34,494 bases of DNA from Halanaerobium salsuginis (GTDB taxonomy: Bacteria > Bacillota > Halanaerobiia > Halanaerobiales > Halanaerobiaceae), in assembly GCF_900114545.1 (NCBI RefSeq), contig NZ_FOTI01000031.1, positions 1 through 34,494 on the forward strand, in the 5' to 3' direction. The position numbers and the translations under genes are program-made. Within the stretch, counting starts at the first letter, position 1; each line of letters starts with the position of its first letter. Shown piece by piece: positions 33,440 through 34,494 of the stretch. The notes under the pieces are model-generated. The model was not told the origin of the DNA and ran no database searches. It worked only from the letters and a program-made list of their open reading frames with translations.

Positions 33440-33466
33440 GACATTTTAGCAGCTCTGAGATATAAT
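33438..33466 (+). promoter_or_regulatory. Perfect consensus sigma-A promoter of the second trpP gene
   Basis: TTGACA (33438-33443) and TATAAT (33461-33466) with exactly 17 bp between match the full consensus. Transcription would begin near 33473, a few bases before the first NAG triplet of the second leader. Strong constitutive initiation with leader control is the expected logic. Confidence 0.9.
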
Positions 33467-33475
33467 AATAACAAT

Positions 33476-33557
33476 TAGATTAGTATTTAGTTGAGATGAG
33501 AAAAAAATATGAGGGAGAGATGAGTTGAGATGAGAACAAAAGATTTAGCCCAGGCAG
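33476..33557 (+). promoter_or_regulatory. TRAP-like NAG triplet array on the second trpP leader
   Basis: TAG or GAG triplets start at 33476, 33481, 33488, 33493 and 33498, then 33511, 33515/33517, 33522, 33527 and 33532, then AAG 33540, TAG 33546, CAG 33551 and CAG 33555. The step is mostly 5 nt. The downstream half repeats the pattern of the first gene's leader base for base from the Shine-Dalgarno to the seventh codon. The ATG (33530) lies within it, so bound TRAP would block ribosome entry. Confidence 0.68.
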
Positions 33558-34060
33558 CACTGTTAGTAGCAATTGCGATGATTTTAAGGACTTTGACACC
33601 ACCAATACTTTTAGGGATGAAACCAGACGTTACTTTAGCTATGATGTTTATTATCTTGATTATTAAAAAAGATTTTAAATTAGGCTTTTTAGTTGCGCTG
33701 GCGACAGGTATTTTTACAGCTTTAACTACTACCTTTCCTGGTGGCCAAGTAGCAAATATAGTTGATAAATTGCTGACTTTTCTGATAGTCTTTAATTTAA
33801 TTCCGCTTTTTGCTAAATTTTTAACTAACAAGTTATTAGCTGCAGTAACTACAGCAATTGGAACTATGATTAGTGGAACTTTATTTTTAACGGTAGCTTC
33901 TTTGATAGTTGCTTTACCAGCTCCATTTACAATTTTATTTACCACTGTTGTGTTACCGGCAGCAGTAGTTAATACTGTTACAGCTGTAGTTATTTTTAGT
34001 GTGGTTAGTTTTGCAATGGATGTTGAGTATGGGAGTAGTAGAGAAAAAGAAGCTTTATAA
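33530..34060 (+). CDS. trpP: Tryptophan transporter TrpP-like, copy 2
   Basis: A 176-residue paralogue of the preceding gene: same start MRTKDLAQAALLVAI, same LGMKPDVTLAMMF and the same TGIFTALTTTFPGGQVANIV region, with changes spread along the protein and a different C-terminus (EYGSSREKEAL). It has its own promoter and triplet leader, so it is independently expressed. The pair looks like a tandem duplication including the leader. Ribosome site is GGGAGAGAT. Confidence 0.85.
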   Translation: MRTKDLAQAALLVAIAMILRTLTPPILLGMKPDVTLAMMFIILIIKKDFKLGFLVALATGIFTALTTTFPGGQVANIVDKLLTFLIVFNLIPLFAKFLTNKLLAAVTTAIGTMISGTLFLTVASLIVALPAPFTILFTTVVLPAAVVNTVTAVVIFSVVSFAMDVEYGSSREKEAL

Positions 34061-34069
34061 CTTTTAATG

Positions 34070-34097
34070 AACCTCCTCATTTGACTGGGGAGGTTTT
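34070..34097 (+). terminator. Intrinsic terminator after the second trpP
   Basis: AACCTCCTC (34070-34078) pairs with GGGGAGGTT (34087-34095), one wobble, 8-nt loop, followed by TT then CCC. It starts 9 bp after the stop codon. The T-run is short but the stem is strong. Confidence 0.75.
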
Positions 34098-34139
34098 CCC
34101 TTGTTAATTTTAAATAAAAAAACTAAGTAATTTTTTATC

Positions 34140-34165
34140 AATTTAGTTGCAATTGCAACTAAATT
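34140..34165. repeat. Perfect 26-bp palindrome between trpP copy 2 and the IS1182-like element
   Basis: AATTTAGTTGCAA (34140-34152) is the exact reverse complement of TTGCAACTAAATT (34153-34165), with no spacer. It has no flanking T-run suited to termination. It might be an operator or a target/end feature of the insertion element. Nothing else clear is seen between 34098 and 34290. Confidence 0.6.
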
Positions 34166-34290
34166 ATGCTATGGTTTGCCCCCAAAAAGACTAAATAAAT
34201 TTCATTAATAACCAAATAATAACAATAAGTTTTTCTTTTATCATCCTCAAATTAATCAGATTAATCTCTCATAACCCTTTAGATGACGGG

Positions 34291-34328
34291 CTTTCTTTGA
34301 TATAATTAACTTAAGGAATCAAAGAAAG
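34291..34328 (+). promoter_or_regulatory. Transposase promoter with flanking inverted repeat
   Basis: TGATATAAT (34298-34306) is an extended -10 element; the -35 TTTAGA (34278-34283) is weak. CTTTCTTTGAT (34291-34301) and ATCAAAGAAAG (34318-34328) are perfect 11-bp inverted repeats. The right arm runs into the transposase Shine-Dalgarno AAAGGA (34325-34330). Starting near 34313, the native mRNA lacks the left arm; read-through mRNA would have both and could hide the ribosome site. Confidence 0.6.
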
Positions 34329-34337
34329 GATGATAGA

Positions 34338-34494
34338 ATGTTTGTTCCCAACAGTCACCAGCAGTTAAGTCTTTACGATTCATTTAAAGATTTGCCCAAA
34401 TATCTACAGGAATATCTTTTAGATTCCTGGGCTGATACTTTTCAGGAAATTATCTTTCCTGCAATTGATGAAGAACGCTTTGCCGTACTCTACA
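34338..34494 (+). CDS. IS1182-family transposase, N-terminal fragment
   Basis: From ATG 34338 an open frame runs off the right edge, giving 52 residues: MFVPNSHQQLSLYDSFKDLP then KYLQEYLLDSWADTFQEIIF and PAIDEERFAVLY. This is the characteristic N-terminus of IS1182-family DDE transposases. AAAGGA lies 7 nt upstream. The catalytic domain and the right end are outside the window, so whether the element is intact cannot be told. The left terminal repeat was not located. Confidence 0.82.
   Translation, partial: MFVPNSHQQLSLYDSFKDLPKYLQEYLLDSWADTFQEIIFPAIDEERFAVLY

Noticed and set aside
33487-34080. 197-residue open frame on the minus strand
   Set aside because: It lies antisense to trpP copy 2, has low-complexity Lys/Thr/Val composition and no ribosome site; the + strand product is a recognisable transporter with promoter, leader and terminator.

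Overview
The window is AT-rich and almost entirely coding on the + strand. It carries one very long flagellar gene cluster in the order typical of Firmicutes (fliE-F-G-H-I-J, ylxF, fliK, flgD, flgE, flbD, motAB, fliL, fliM, fliY, fliOPQR, flhB, flhA, flhF, flhG, fliA). It also contains flgA, flgH and flgI, which build the P and L rings that cross an outer membrane. FliY, FlbD and the flhF/flhG/fliA block point to Firmicutes; the P and L rings point to a diderm. The best fit is a diderm firmicute of the Halanaerobiales type (Halanaerobium or Halothermothrix-like). The genus is an inference. The stator plug/TM segment looks sodium-type, which suits a halophile.

Layout. 1-358: right end of a Tn7/Mu-like transposon, with the C-terminus of an ExeA/TniB-type ATPase and four copies of a putative transposase-binding motif. 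It is inserted inside flgC, of which only the last 44 codons remain (359-493). 511-18741: fliE to flhB, tightly packed and often overlapping. 18742-26700: flhA, flhF, flhG, a PilZ protein, a small membrane protein, fliA and a FapA-like protein; no chemotaxis genes are present. 26723-31624: rod, ring and assembly genes flgF, flgG, flgA, flgH, flgI, flgJ. 31625-32551 (minus): a DMT/EamA permease converging on flgJ across a perfect 34-bp palindrome. 32866-34060: two tandem TrpP-type tryptophan transporter genes, each with its own near-consensus promoter and a leader full of NAG triplets, as expected of TRAP binding sites. 34338-34494: start of an IS1182-like transposase that runs off the window.

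How it works together. The cluster supplies the MS ring and switch (FliF, G, M, Y), the export apparatus (FliH, I, J, O, P, Q, R, FlhA, FlhB), rod, hook, P and L rings, stator (MotA, MotB, FliL), length control (FliK, FlgD), placement (FlhF, FlhG), a c-di-GMP sensor (PilZ) and the late-gene sigma factor FliA. Because flgC is split by a transposon, the strain may be non-motile unless another flgC exists.

Main things to examine: (1) two similar three-way-junction RNA candidates placed 25-27 nt before flgE and flgG, sharing a hairpin with the internal loop GGA/A; (2) TRAP-like triplet arrays on both trpP leaders; (3) the transposon end in flgC; (4) a hairpin that would hide the transposase ribosome binding site only in read-through transcripts. 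No rRNA, tRNA or CRISPR array was seen.
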